Shown one piece after another: positions 24,401 to 36,600 of a stretch of 64,000 nt of DNA. The stretch covers positions 2,108,001-2,172,000 of the forward strand of contig JAUDYN010000008.1 in assembly GCA_030407005.1 (NCBI GenBank), read 5' to 3'. The DNA comes from Desarmillaria ectypa (Eukaryota > Basidiomycota > Agaricomycetes > Agaricales > Physalacriaceae). Position numbers and translations under genes: made by a program. Every line of letters begins with the position of its first letter. Positions within the stretch are counted from its first letter, which is position 1. The notes below the pieces were generated by a model that worked only from the letters and a program-made list of their open reading frames with translations, was not told the DNA's origin and searched no databases.

Positions 24401-27400
24401 ATGGGCGGGTTCCTCAAGCTCTGTCAGTCCGCTGCATCTAAATTTCTACAAGAGTTATTAACTGACAATGCTGCAGATGGCCAGCGGACCTTCAACTTTG
24501 CTTGGACCTACTGATCTGATATTTGTAATATCGCTGTTGTATGACTATCTCGTTGACATTCTTTGCACGTGTCTGATTATTTCTGTAGCGAGTCGACCTT
24601 TGCGATGGCATCCTTATCAGAATATGAAGACAAGATCTCAAGAAGTGTTGAGCTACATCTGCTGCGATGCGAAAATAACACCTCTCGCTTCAATCAGATC
24701 ATTTTTCTTCTCCGATGCACGTTATCACTGGTAGGATTGGATGGCATTGCTCTTAGTTGCGCCGTTTTAATAATTCCACCAGATCTCTGGCGCATTTGGT
24801 TGTGCCGCAATTCCCACTGCGACTACGGTACTGGATGAGACGTCTCCCTTTGCAGAAGTCCTCAGCCATTTAGAGTCGCAGAAGCACAATGTTCTCACTG
24901 ATGCAGTCAGGAATTACCTTCGACCTGCTTTCGCCCGTTTCAACCTGAAATCAAATTCACGGCGAAGAACAATTGCGGACCTCGGGTATTGTTGGATTGC
25001 CGTAGCCAAGATGATCCTGCATCTCGTCATCCCTGATGTGCCTGTCGACCCCGCTGCGATCCAAGGTTGTGCATTAGCATTCTCTCGCGATCAAGACACA
25101 TTATTGTCCTCTCAAATCGACCTTCACGTTCATCTGGAACAGATAATTACCGGGAATTCAGAAAACCTGGCAACATCGTATCTTCATGCACGTCGCCGCC
25201 CCTTCTTGGAATACATCGAGCAGACACCAACGTTCCCGTACAGAGCAAATGTGTCTCGAATCCATATGTTCTGGTCCGAGGTTTCCCAGTTTGTGAATCA
25301 AGTTGTCTCGTCCACCAAAATCGACGGCTTGCTCTGTCTCCTGGAGGCTGAAGACCCCGCGAGTGGACTCCGAGAGGAGACAATTCAGCAATCTATCCAT
25401 GGTTTCCTGCAGCGCTTGGAATCCGTCTATTCCGACTTCGCAGACATTACATCTCTCCTTCGGTATTCTCTCCTCCATCTTCGCATGGGTCTGCGCATAA
25501 TCAAGCACGCACTTCTTGATTGCAGTGCATCAGATGATGTTGAGCGATTGGTCACTGCTTTGGTTTCATTCCCATCTATTCAAACTGCATCTCTCCTGCT
25601 TCGAAGCAAAGCTTCGGTTGCCACGGCAGATATTCAGCCCTTTCAACGTTTACTGCTCGAGCTCTCGGCGCTGGTCTATGATGCATCCACCGGTGTTGAG
25701 AAACAAGCACACGCGGGTCTGATTGACCACATCTATGACCAAATGATGCGCCTTTGGCTCCACGACCGTAAGAAGGAAACCGAAGCTGAAAAGGCAGCAC
25801 AATCGTTGTATCGGACCCACACCTCGGATTTTACTGCCGCGAGTGAATCTGAAATCGACGAACAGGAGTTCTTGGCATTGTTCCCATCCTTTGAAGACGT
25901 TATGGAGAACGATGATGGAAAATCGAGCGCTAGGAGCAGAGCACCTGTTCCATCCTTCGTCACTTCGTCACAACCTCAAGAAGTATTCGATCTCCATCAA
26001 CGCCTTTTCATCCCAAACCGCCACTATCCTACCACAGACCTCAAAGCATTTCTTGACATTCGGCTACGGTCACTAAAAGACTTTCAACGCCCTTTGAATG
26101 CTTTGACGGATACAATAGATGACTTAAGCCTTGCCTTCAATCTATCGCTGCTGTACGGCCGATATATCGAGTGTAGAAAAGGCAATGACCCGAAGTCATA
26201 CAATTTCTATCTTCAGGCGAACATGCCAGAGGTCAAGAAGGCTGTCGAGGTGGTACAAAGGCTGCGGGAACGCCTCGAATTTATTATCAAGGAATGGCCA
26301 GATCAGATGGTTCTACACCACTTGAAAGAGCGGTGCGATGTTGTACTATCACTGGACATTAATAGTCCCGTCGCCAAGGTTTTATCCGCCTTGGAGCATC
26401 TCCTGTTACAGACGGAGGATTGGGAAATCTATGCTAATCGCGACAACAACCTTAAATCCGAACGTGCGGCCATCACAGGTCTCATTGTGGAATGGCGACG
26501 CCTGGAGTTATCATGCTGGGACACACTTTTGGACTCTGAAAGCACCAAGTTCCAATCTGGGGTTTCGGAATGGTGGTTCCGTCTGTACGATGCAACGGTC
26601 CGAGGCCCACTCAATGCTTTGGAACGCGAAGAAGCGGGTGTAGACAGTGTCTCTGCGTATTTCGACAATCTTCTGCCACTGCTCGACGACTTCATGCGAG
26701 GCAGCCCCCTCGGTCAGTTCTATACGAGGTTGAAGCTTCTTCGCAGCTTTGAAATGTACTGCCAGCTCGTAGCATCTACGAAGTCTCCATCAGGACGCGC
26801 GACATTGGCCCGCGTTCGGTGCATACTCAGAGCGACTGCGGATTACTTCGAAATATATTTGCCCAGCTTATCTTCCTATCTGCTCGGCCAACGGTCCATT
26901 CTGGAGAAGGAGGTTAAGGGATTTGTTAAATTGGCAAGCTGGAAGGATGTGAATGTTCACGCGCTGAAACAAAGTGCCCAGCGAACGCATCATCAGTTAT
27001 ACAAGATCATCCGCAAGTTCCGCGACGTCCTGCGCTTACCCGTCTCTGATCGACTTATACCGCAATCTGCTGGCAAAAGCGAAGGCGAACGTGAATCCTC
27101 AGAGCTGTTGTTAACCAATCGTAACGTCGAGGCTTTCCCCATCCCGATCTTCCCTGATCACAATGACTCGGCATCGATGCCGCATCTTCTCAACCTTGAT
27201 CGAACATACCGGAAATTTACCGAGATCAATAGCACTCGATTGCATCCTTACATCGCGTCGATTCTGCCGCGGCATGTCGACTCGCTCGCCGTCGAGATCA
27301 TCGTTCAGTCACAGAATTTGTCGACCGTTGCCATTCCGGCTGGTGCGACTTCGGAGAAACGCGAAAAGCATCAGAAAGCACTGCTTGTTCGGAAGCGGAA

Positions 27401-30400
27401 AGTGTGGAGCGACCTGCTCAAAGAACTCAAGCGCGCTGGCTTTGCCACCAATCTACGCCCAGACACCTTGCGTCAACAGCATGATGCTCGTTGGATTAGG
27501 GAACAACCTATCTTGCTATCGCATCACGAGTCGGCCGACGCTGCGATTCAAAAAAGCGAATCTTACTTCCTTCGATTGCAAGGGAGCTTGACAGACTTAC
27601 GCACGTCCATTCCGAATCATCATTCAGATCTGACTACTCGTGAACTCCAGCGAGGTGTTATGTTCCTTGAGTCCGGTTTCAATATGGCTGTTCAGTCTAG
27701 AGCGAGGTAAGCTTCATCTACTGCTCGATAGTCGTCAGCTCATGTTCCTTTGAGGCTGGCTACTGCGATGGAAGATTATTCGAAGTTCAAGCAAATTTTA
27801 CTTCGGATACGCATGCTCTCGACCTGTTCTGGGATTGCATATACGGGCAAGAAAGTTCTGGAAGGAATTTCAAACCTCAAAGCTGTGTCGTGTCGGCTGT
27901 CTAGTACTTTGCAGGAAATTATAGGAGGTCTTACCATCCTCCGGGAATTCGATTGCGTCAACCCCGTTCCCGAGTCGAGTATCCAGGAGACAAAAGACCT
28001 GCTAAATGCAGTGGAGAAGTCTATCAAAGACTTGACGCTAGTCATTGATGATGTACAGCTCACGAACATGCCTATCCTCCTAGCAGGTACGTCTGACCGT
28101 TCAAGGATAGAGATAGTTGTTCATGATCACTGGAACAGACGAACTGCCATTAGTCGAAAGTGCACGCAGTTGCATCGATCAAGTCGCGGTTGCTCTGTCT
28201 GGTTTATCCGAAAAATGTCCCCGTGCAAGACATCTTTTCGCCTCAACTACGAGCTGGCTTCGGTCTCAATTTCTTTCGCCCCTTTGTTCCGATGTGGTGG
28301 AAGTGCCTACAGCACCCATCGACGACAATGTGATAGATGCCTGTCTAGTCGCTGCTCAAGGATTTATGGCCAAATGTGCTGATTCTCCTCAATCTGAAGA
28401 CGACGACAGAGACGCCTACGTTCGAAGCGACTATGTCATCATTCACGACATGACCAAAGTTGCAAAAATTGGGGGCATGGTCGAAAACCTTGAACTTCTC
28501 CTGCTACGATCAGTGACTCAATCGCATACAGATCGTGTCAGCGCCCTCCTTCGCTGTCTCCCCTTCCTCGAACAGTACAGTTTTCTTGTACAGGACCAAT
28601 TGATTTCTCATTGTGCTTGGACGAAGTCCCTTTTCAAACTTGACTTTGTACTCTGTTCGCTCCTTCGTACTCTGTCGAAAGAAGGGTTCTGCAAGCCACC
28701 AGATGTTGATGAATCAGGATCTGGAGAAGGCGCGACAGAAACTATTGACGGCTTAGGCATGGGTGAAGGATCAGGCTCCCAGAACATTAGTAAGGAGATT
28801 CAAGAGGAGAGTCAAGTGGAGGGACTGCAGGGCGACAATGCAGACGAGAAAGACGGTGGTAACGACGAGGGAGATGATGATGATGCTATCGAAATGGCGG
28901 ACGATTTCGGTGGTGATATGCAAGATGTTCCAGATACTGGATCTCAGGATGATTCAGGCTCTGAGGATGGTAACGAAAAAGACCCCGACGAACAATTGGG
29001 TGATTTAGGTGCCTCCGATCCTGATGCCGTTGACGAAAAACTGTGGGGAGACGAAAAGGGGCCAGAGGACTCAGCGCTTGAACAGACCACCGGCAAAGAC
29101 CATTCCCAACAGCAATCAGACGATTCGGAGGTGGTGGCGAAAGAGGGTAACGAGAAATCGGATTCAAAGAAGGACAAACCTCCCAAAGACGGAAAACCAG
29201 AGGAGATCGATGAAGAAGATGAACAGGCTCCAGACGCCGAGCCCGAGGAAGCGGAGGATGACCTTCATGCCAATGGAGCTCCAATGGATGACTATATTCC
29301 CGATGCTGATACTCTGGATTTGCCTGATAGCATGGATCTTGGCCTGGAGGAGGAAGACAATGATGGCATGAACGTCGATGACGGCGAACTTGAAGGACCC
29401 GAAGATGATATCATGGAGTCGCCGGCAGATGACAGCGTTGAGGATGCTGCAGAAGGAAAATTCGAGGAACAGATTCAAGACGATGACGAGATGAGCGAAG
29501 ACGCAGCCGACACTCAACCCGGACAAGCGGAGAAAGCTGATGATAACGAGGATAGTACCGGGGAAGAAGGAATAGCTCTTCCCGATATTGGTACAGGCGA
29601 CGGCGCTTCAGCTTCAATAGATAAACCACAACAGGCTGATGGCGGGGAAAGTGCGTTGGGCGATGCTCAAGTTTCCTCAGGGGCAAGCGGAGAAGCTGTT
29701 GATGCCTCAAGACAAGAAAGTTCGATGGAACTAGATGGGTAAGAGAAGTCACGTTTTTTACCACCCACGAGGTTGCTGATCTTGATGTTTCGCAGTCCTC
29801 GTCCTTTGGATACAGCTCAATTACCCAGCGATTCGTCAGCAGACGAAAGTTCTGGCGCTAATGGCACTGGTGTTCAGCAGGGTCAGAAAGCACTCCAAAT
29901 CAGCACCCAGACGACAAGTGATCCTATGCGTAGTATCAGTGACGCCCTGAAGGAAGTCAGGCAGCAATTCAATGATATCCTGAACAATGACCAGAATGGC
30001 GCACCACAAGAGAAGCCCTTCAATAGCGAAGGAACTCAGCAGCTCGAGTACCTTCGTCCTGATGATGAGGATCAGGAGATGCAAGCGCTTGGTCCAGCTG
30101 GGGAAGAGCAGAGCGCGAAGTTGAACGAGCTGAAGCTACTGGATGACGAAATGCATGGTGACATTGAGACACCGATGGATATGGAGGTGCCTTTGCATGG
30201 GGATGATAATGTTGTTGAGCCCTCTCACAAAACGCAAGGTCAGACAGACGGTAGTAGCGAGGAACGGCCGGGGAGTGAAGAAGGTGCCATCATGCATAAC
30301 CCGACGTATAACCCTCATTCCGATCCAGGAGGTGTTGATCCAAATGCTCCGAAAGCCGACGTTGAAATGGAAGAGCACGTTCCTGACAGTGAAGTGGAGG

Positions 30401-31320
30401 TTCAGCTACGGCACTGGCAGGAAGTAGGACTACCTTCTGAGGGTGCTGAACACATGTGGCGCCTCTACGAATCCTTGACGCACGATCTCGCCTATGCACT
30501 GTGCGAGCAGCTCCGGCTTATTCTTGAACCTACTCTTGCTACACGACTTAAAGGGGACTACCGCACGGGCAAGCGTCTGAACATGAAGAAGATCATACCC
30601 TACATCGCCAGTGATTACACCAAGGACAAGATTTGGCTCCGCCGGACCCGTCCCAGTCAGCGTGAATACCAAGTCCTCATAGCGTTGGACGATTCTCGAT
30701 CTATGTCCGAATCTCATTCCGTCCATCTCGCATATCAGACCCTCGCTCTTGTCTCCAAAGCTCTCACACGACTCGAAGCTGGAGACATCGGCATAGCTAA
30801 GTTCGGAGAGTCCGTGGATATCCTGCATGGATTTACCGAAGATGCATTCAGTGATCAGACGGGGATGAAAATTATGAGTGCATTCACTTTCAACCAGAAG
30901 GCCACGAACGTACTATCACTCGTTGATTGGAGTCTGGAGGTGCTGGGGAAGGCTCGGGAGAAACGGTCGTCAGCGTCATCAGCGGATTTGTGGCAGCTGG
31001 AAGTCATCATATCTGATGGGATTTGTCAGGATCATGAACAGCTTCGCTCGGCATTGAGGAAGGCGGAGGAGCAAAGGGTGATGATTGTGTTCATCATCAT
31101 CGATTCATTGGACACTACGCGCGGTATCAAGCAAGGATCCATCCTGTCTATGGAGAAAGCTGACTTCAAGAATGTCGATGGACGAATGGAGCTTCAGCTC
31201 AAGCGTTATTTAGACTCTTTTCCATTTGAGTACTATGTTGTGTTGAGGGACGTTGAGGCTCTTCCAGGCGTGTTGGCAGCTACCTTGAAGCAGTTCTTTG
31301 AAAGGATATCAGAAGAGTAG
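15406..31320 (+). CDS. MDN1: Midasin, dynein-like AAA ATPase of 60S ribosome assembly
   Basis: A 16-kb gene with many short introns (for example 15722-15769, 16242-16293, 17852-17903, 18100-18150) encodes roughly 5,000 residues. Six AAA modules follow in order with Walker A motifs SPPSSGKST, TGETGTGKTS, EGPTSSGKTS, VGETGCGKTS, EGSPGVGKTS and TGSRDVGKTA. Walker B is canonical in modules 2-5 (for example WVLLDEVNLAS, WIVLDELNLAP) but degenerate in 1 (WIVFKDIDRG) and 6 (WLLLDGANLC). A long helical linker is followed by a very acidic Asp/Glu/Ser region (about 28700-30400) and a C-terminal MIDAS/VWA domain with DxSxS in ALDDSRSMSES. This is Mdn1/Rea1, which pulls Ytm1 and Rsa4 off pre-60S particles in nucleolus and nucleoplasm. 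The start is tentative: 15406 is the first in-frame ATG and 15418 is another; an upstream exon is possible. An AATAAA motif follows near 31370. Confidence 0.95.
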
Positions 31321-31759
31321 TATGAGCGCAGCTAGCTTTAGGAAAAGTATTATGATTCTTGTATCGCAGTAATAAACATCCTCAAACCAAAATTTAGCAG
31401 TGCATGACGCAGACACTACATTACACGAGAATGGTGTTGATCCCATCCACCCACTTGGCTAGGTCACTTTCAAGTCGCCTCGAGGGTGTGTTCACAGGGG
31501 CAACACATTGGACTATTAAATGTTTGCAACGTTGAATGAACATTAAAATAGAAACAAAAATGCACGGTTTGCCAAACATTTCTGAAATCATGCACAAAAT
31601 ATACAGACCTCGACGTTAAGTCTTAGAACAGGATTTGTGTATAAGACAGTGAACGAGTGATAGATGACGCTATTTCTTCCTCAACTCCTTCGACCCAAAA
31701 TTTGGAGCGCAAAGCGCGTTGCCAGCACTCAATAACAAAACCTATATATCATTAGATGA
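31321..31759. other. Interval between midasin and the tRNA gene
   Basis: No gene recognised. It contains the midasin 3' end (AATAAA near 31370) and, on the minus strand just beyond the tRNA 3' end, a TTTT run (31736-31739) that can serve as the Pol III terminator. Confidence 0.5.
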
Positions 31760-31831
31760 TAGCAGCAACTTGTTTCGATCAAGTGACCTCGGGGTTATGG
31801 GCCCCGCGCGCTACCACTGCGCCATGCTGCT
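31760..31831 (-). tRNA. Initiator tRNA-Met (CAT)
   Basis: The 72-nt minus-strand sequence folds as a full cloverleaf without intron: a 7-bp acceptor stem (AGCAGCA with TGCTGCT), D arm GCGCAGTGGTAGCGC, a 5-bp anticodon stem (CGGGG/CCCCG) around the loop CCCATAA, and T arm ACTTG/CAAGT with ATCGAAA instead of the usual TTCGANNC. The A1:U72 pair and this T loop are diagnostic of eukaryotic initiator rather than elongator tRNA-Met. Internal A and B boxes are within the D and T arms. Confidence 0.95.
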
Positions 31832-32961
31832 GCAGCATTAGTTACTTGGGTTAACATTTATAGAAGGTCTCAAAACCGAGTAAAATTGTTAATAATAATC
31901 TACTGCTCCCTCTCGACTGACACAGTTCAGTGTACATACATGATGCGAATATACACACTCCTTTTAGTACATGTCATCGTTGATCCCGTCTGACCTGGTC
32001 CACCTTCCTGAAGACTTAGACACCTCCTCCGAATTGGCTTCCAGCATATACTTGCTCTTGTCCATGCTATAAAGTCGTACCATACTACAAAAAGTCTCTA
32101 TCAAAGGTTCCGACACCGTGTTGGTACAACATGGACGATTTGTTACACGACACCCAGAGAGAAAGGCTTTCAGTTTCATTCTGGCATACATGGTGTCAAT
32201 GAATATCAGAGTAAGTATCACTTTGTGACAGATTTTCCCGCGGGTCTCAAGAATATGAAACGATGGCGGGATAGAGGCGATTACCCGCATATACCTCTAT
32301 CCAAAATACCACCTAAATAATATCCATCCTATGCCTTCTTTGCAGTATCGTGTTCGACATCATTGGCGGTCGCCATCTGAGTTGTCTTTTTACGACCAGT
32401 TTTACACGTGAACGTGCTTAGGACGAGCAAGTACCGAACGAAACCTCCCAGAGTTGCATTGTTGAACCCTTCGGGAACTGTGGCTGCCGATCCCGATGTT
32501 CCCCGGAAGGTGAAAATTGAAGGAAGGCAATTATTTGGCTGTTTCAGGTGTTCGATATTCCGGGAAGATAAGTGTTTTGAACGGGAACTTTATCGCTGAT
32601 CAGGTGTTGTGCCAGTGTGATGCGATGCGACTCTACATCGTGCACTTGTACCAAGGATTGTGCCTGAGAGACGAGGCCAATGTTTCCCGCCTTTGAGAAG
32701 ACTCGCGTCACCACTGACAATAGAGGTCACCATGCTAATGAGATGTATGGAGCATCTATACTGGCGCAAAGTTACGAGCGAGCGAACAATCTCTGGGCAG
32801 TCTTTGGATAAAAACCAACCTCTCCATACTATGCAGCGTCGGTCGTTTCTCGAGAGTGGCAACAAATCTGTATGGTCATTTGTGATTGACTGACAGTAGA
32901 TATTGTGGCTCCAGACGATCAGATTGTCGGGGGAATCAGCGTTCTTTTTCACGAAGTTCCC
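31832..32961. other. Interval without a recognised gene
   Basis: Two minus-strand open stretches (32290-31964, 108 codons; 32952-32590, 120 codons) have no motif I recognise and no convincing splice links. They could belong to the decayed neighbour or be chance. Confidence 0.35.
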
Positions 32962-34515
32962 CTAAAGGCTTCCAGGGGTGAGCGATGCCTGGGGGTTGAC
33001 GCGAAAATAAAACTGAGAAAGAGTATCAGTGGCAATGCAATTAGAAGAGTAAACATTGCATCTTACATGCCACTCTGATATATGGTTTTCTGACTTGAAA
33101 TAGAGACGGGCGAACCAAGCGTATTGAGCAGAGTCTATGGTAGTTGTCATTGGTGAAGCCTCAGCTGTCAGTAGAACCCATAGATTGTAGCACCGAGGTT
33201 TCCTTACCAAAGTTCAAATGCATTCGAATATAAGGATGGTCCTCTCCGGACACATCCAAGATTGTCTGCTTGTGTTCAAGGAACCAGGAATCAAAATGGG
33301 TACATAAGTTCTCTGGCAAACACCCGTCCTACCGCAAGACAGAGCGACTCTACTGTGTCACATATCATGCATATCTGGTGTGACTGAAAAGCAAATTCTG
33401 GTTCTGTCAGTAGCAGGAAAGCCTCCAAGACAGAAAAAGACAAACGATCTCCCATCGGTCTAAGCTTCAAATAATGTCCCAATGTCAGATAATGTATACT
33501 CGCGATCTCAGTCCGAGAAGGAAGAATAATTCGGATCGAAGATCAGCTTTGTCACTCCACCTTCAAGGAGAGAGGGGATGTATTTGATTCGCTGGTCTCT
33601 CAATGATGCGGAATCAATGTCATTGAACAGTACGACACACTTCCTGGTAAGCGAATTAATGTAATCGACAGAGCCCACCGGAATAACCTGTTCAAACAAT
33701 GGAATATCATTGTTGTTATTGTGGTTAGTCAGTAGTATGAATGCATAGAAATGTGATGACAAACAGTGATATAGCCTGTGTAACTACCATGACACGTCGC
33801 CAAACATGGCTCGACATGCGTAGTCGTCCCTTCGTACATCCAGAAATGGAAAATTATATCTCTTGCAAACGACAGAGATCCAAGAGGCAGCGGAAATAGA
33901 GGCTTAGCTGATATTGGTAGTCAATGAAATTAAGCATTTCCATTCATCAAGAGGCGCTATTGGGCGCTCCACTATCACAGGCATGGCCCCCATGACGGTG
34001 AGATGGGCTCACCCGTCTGTCGATGGCTAATTGTTCGTGTCCGCAATGTCTGGGATTATAAAGCCGGAAACCGAAAGCCACCCAACGATGATAGTGATAG
34101 ATGATCGTTAGCTGCGTGATTTGAGGGGGGATCCAGAAGTTGGGGATGTGGACCTGAGGATCGTCCAGGAAGTCGACATTAATATGAGTCACATCTCAAG
34201 GTGGATTCTGGCCGCAAAATGTCCTTCGAAGCGCAGATTCTATGGCCCTGTTTGTCGCAATTCAGGGTTCGCACTTTCTATCGACAAGTATTTGCGACAT
34301 GACCACATACTCCACCCTAACTGTTATGGTACGGCAGAGCATCGTGTTAGAAATAACATGCACCTCCTTTGTTGTAGGAGAAGGAGATCTACGAGTGCGT
34401 GAAAGTGACCTCCTTCATGATGCATGAGGGCCGATGTCTGGAAACAATTCGCTCCTCAGTGTAAATCGGATAGGCCCAAAGTTCGGTCAGAGACGAGTTC
34501 GACTGGAGCTACCAT
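32962..34515 (-). pseudogene. Decayed gene for an unrecognised protein
   Basis: A protein-like reading can be followed from an ATG at 34515 to a TAG at 32962 through fragments such as APVELVSDRTLGLSDL, GGHFHALVDLLLLQQRRCML, THINVDFLDDPQVHIPNFW, LSFARDIIFHFWMYEG, NSLTRKCVVLFNDIDSASL, GHYLKLRPMGDRLSFSVLEA and NFAEASPMTTTIDSAQYAWF. It is interrupted by in-frame TGA codons (34458-34456, 34264-34262, 34198-34196) and by frame changes near 33525 and 33300 that no GT-AG intron explains. Some true introns remain, for instance a 52-nt one before the last exon. I do not recognise the family; its even composition suggests a former lineage-specific protein of about 400 residues. Not all breaks can be told from unusual splicing, so a live gene with errors in the sequence remains possible. 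Confidence 0.6.
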
Positions 34516-35053
34516 GATAGTGAGCAGCGCTCTGAATTGCTTTACCCTTATCTATGGTCACAGAGACAACAATGTGAACTGTTTCGTGCGAACTAGGGTT
34601 GCAGGGATGGACGTTGAAGAGAGAAGTTGCTGACTAAGCTCAGAGGATCGCGTCACCGTTGTTCGATCGTCACGGTCTGTCTCGAGTTGGTGTGATAAAG
34701 CGAGCTCAGGCAGTGGCGTTTTTGATACAACGATTTTAATTTACTTTTAACGTACTTACTCGAGAGGGGCCATTTTGGTGTACCGGATTAATGCTTGCCG
34801 CGACGCCGTTAGACTTTATGGGCTGCATGAAAGCGTAAATTACCTGTAATGACTTGAACAACATATGTTCCAGGGACCTTGACGACGTATTTTCATTGCG
34901 CGTGGCGCGTGAGGTGAGCATGCCGGTGAGTAAGAAAGGAAAGCTGGAGTTACCAGGTTGGAGGGGTCAATTGTAGAATTGTTAGTTGTATGTATCCATA
35001 GTTTGTGCATCATGCTACGTATCGTGACTAAATCCCAGATCCCAGACATCTAT
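34516..35053. other. Interval without a recognised gene
   Basis: About 0.54 kb, no coding potential that I can support; it includes the 3' side of the heme oxygenase gene. Confidence 0.4.
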
Positions 35054-36143
35054 TTACTGTGACTTGGCCTGCCAAAGTGAAGCGATCCAGTCCTCTACAG
35101 CCAATAGCTTGGCGTAACCCTCTTCCCCCATGAAACCACCAACCACTAGTACGAAATGGGCTATGCAAACTGTGAAAACAATTAACGAGGAAGTTATTTG
35201 AGGCAAGGGTCGTTAAACGCACCTGCCGCAAGCACAGACATGACGGTAGATAGCGGAAATGATTGTTCGCTCACAGACCTTTGTTCAACAGGGTCCAGAA
35301 GATCCTTGGAACTCGACTTCTTCACGGCAGGCTGTATAGAAGCGAATATTCCATTGTTGAGCGCGAACGCAGTCTTGGCCTCTTCGGAGACAATTTCTAT
35401 GGAACACGGGAGATCAACTCAAGCTGGAGGTGGACTGCCGAGGCGGCTACGTTACCTTTCACAGCCTGGTTCGCACCGGCGCCTGCATCCATGCCTCCTC
35501 TGAACCAGTCTTTGATGCGTTTCATTTCTCCCAGGGAAGCTGTCTTGGAAGAATGTAGCTCCTTAAAAAAATAGAAAGACAAGCCCTTGTTGTCTTCGAG
35601 TGCATAAGCTTTAGCCAGAGTGTGTCGAATAGTCTGGCCACCACTTAGATCACCAAGATACCGCACATACGAGTGTGCCAACAAAGGAGCCGGGTCAGCT
35701 GAATTGGCCAAGTCCTGTATTCGAGTCACATATTCTGTCAGAGCTGCCGGCGTGTTAGCCATGAGTTCTGAATGTATCCGGTGAGTCTTCCACGAAGACT
35801 CTGGGACCTGAAGGAGGTATGAAATATCTGCAGCTAGAGAGGGTGCACGTTGGAGAAGGCCTGGGTTATACGTGGGCTCCAGGACTGGGTGGGTGCTGTG
35901 GCGGCCCAAAGCGCGCTCAAACGCACTGCATGACATGCTCAGATGTTTTCGGAAATGAGAGAACACCACTCACTCGTAGATGTACCACAGCATAATCAAG
36001 AAACGAGCATACTCCTCCTTGGCGAGTTCACCTCGTAGCAGGGCCTCTACTCCCTCACTGTGCTCAACATTCTGGTGGGCTTCCTTCGTGCTCTCCTTGA
36101 GGACGGCAGAGAGGGGCTGCGAGTAGTCTATGATAGACGACAT
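35054..36143 (-). CDS. HMX1: Heme oxygenase, tail-anchored
   Basis: Four exons (36143-35974, 35925-35456, 35396-35223, 35169-35054; introns 48, 59 and 53 nt) encode 309 residues. The N-terminal motif KESTKEAHQNVEH carries the predicted proximal haem-ligand histidine. The distal helix signature YVRYLGDLSGGQ is intact with the Gly pair that kinks over haem. The C-terminus holds a hydrophobic segment (about residues 255-275, SVLAAVCIAHFVLVVGGF) which would anchor the protein in the ER membrane, as in yeast Hmx1 and mammalian HO-1. The enzyme degrades haem to biliverdin, CO and iron using cytochrome P450 reductase and serves in iron recycling and oxidative stress. Catalytic motifs are seen; location is inferred from the tail. 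Confidence 0.93.
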
Positions 36144-36600
36144 GGAGTGGTAGTGATGATGGTAGAAGGGACAGGGAGGTTACGCACTGCGGCTTAGAAT
36201 GATTGGAGACGCTGTGATTTTTAGGTGACCCTGACTCGGATCCCACACAGCTGGATTAAGACAATCCAGTCACTGGAACCTCTGAGCGACGCTGATTCGG
36301 ATCAGAATTTTAGTTCTGAAGATCTGAAGGGGGTAAAAGGAAGGCTTAAAGCAGCGCCACGGGCTGATCCACTCTTATCAGATAACGATGAAGGCAGATA
36401 ACTAGAGCCCAGAATCTTATCAGAATGGCCCCTATATTTCTTGGCAAAGATAAGCTGGTCTAGCATTTACTAAGTAATACATGAGGAGTTCGTAAGTAGC
36501 CAGGTGGTAGTACAATGTTTTAAAGACGAAAAGCAAAATAGGTTCCATGAGAAATTCGAAAGAAATGCATGGGTAGTTCGGAGGATATAGTAGTCATCCA
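36144..36600. other. Interval upstream of heme oxygenase
   Basis: About 0.46 kb between two genes in the same direction; presumably the heme oxygenase promoter and the 3' UTR of the CCCH gene. It contains several copies of the GATAAG/CTTATC core (near 36375, 36415 and 36449), which is the binding core of fungal GATA factors including iron regulators; this is suggestive only. Confidence 0.35.

Noticed and set aside
28886..29526. Several long minus-strand open frames opposite the midasin acidic region
   Set aside because: They are antisense shadows of GAT/GAA/GAG-rich coding sequence.
31964..32290. 108-codon minus-strand open frame near the tRNA
   Set aside because: No recognisable domain, and no upstream exon with a matching phase was found.
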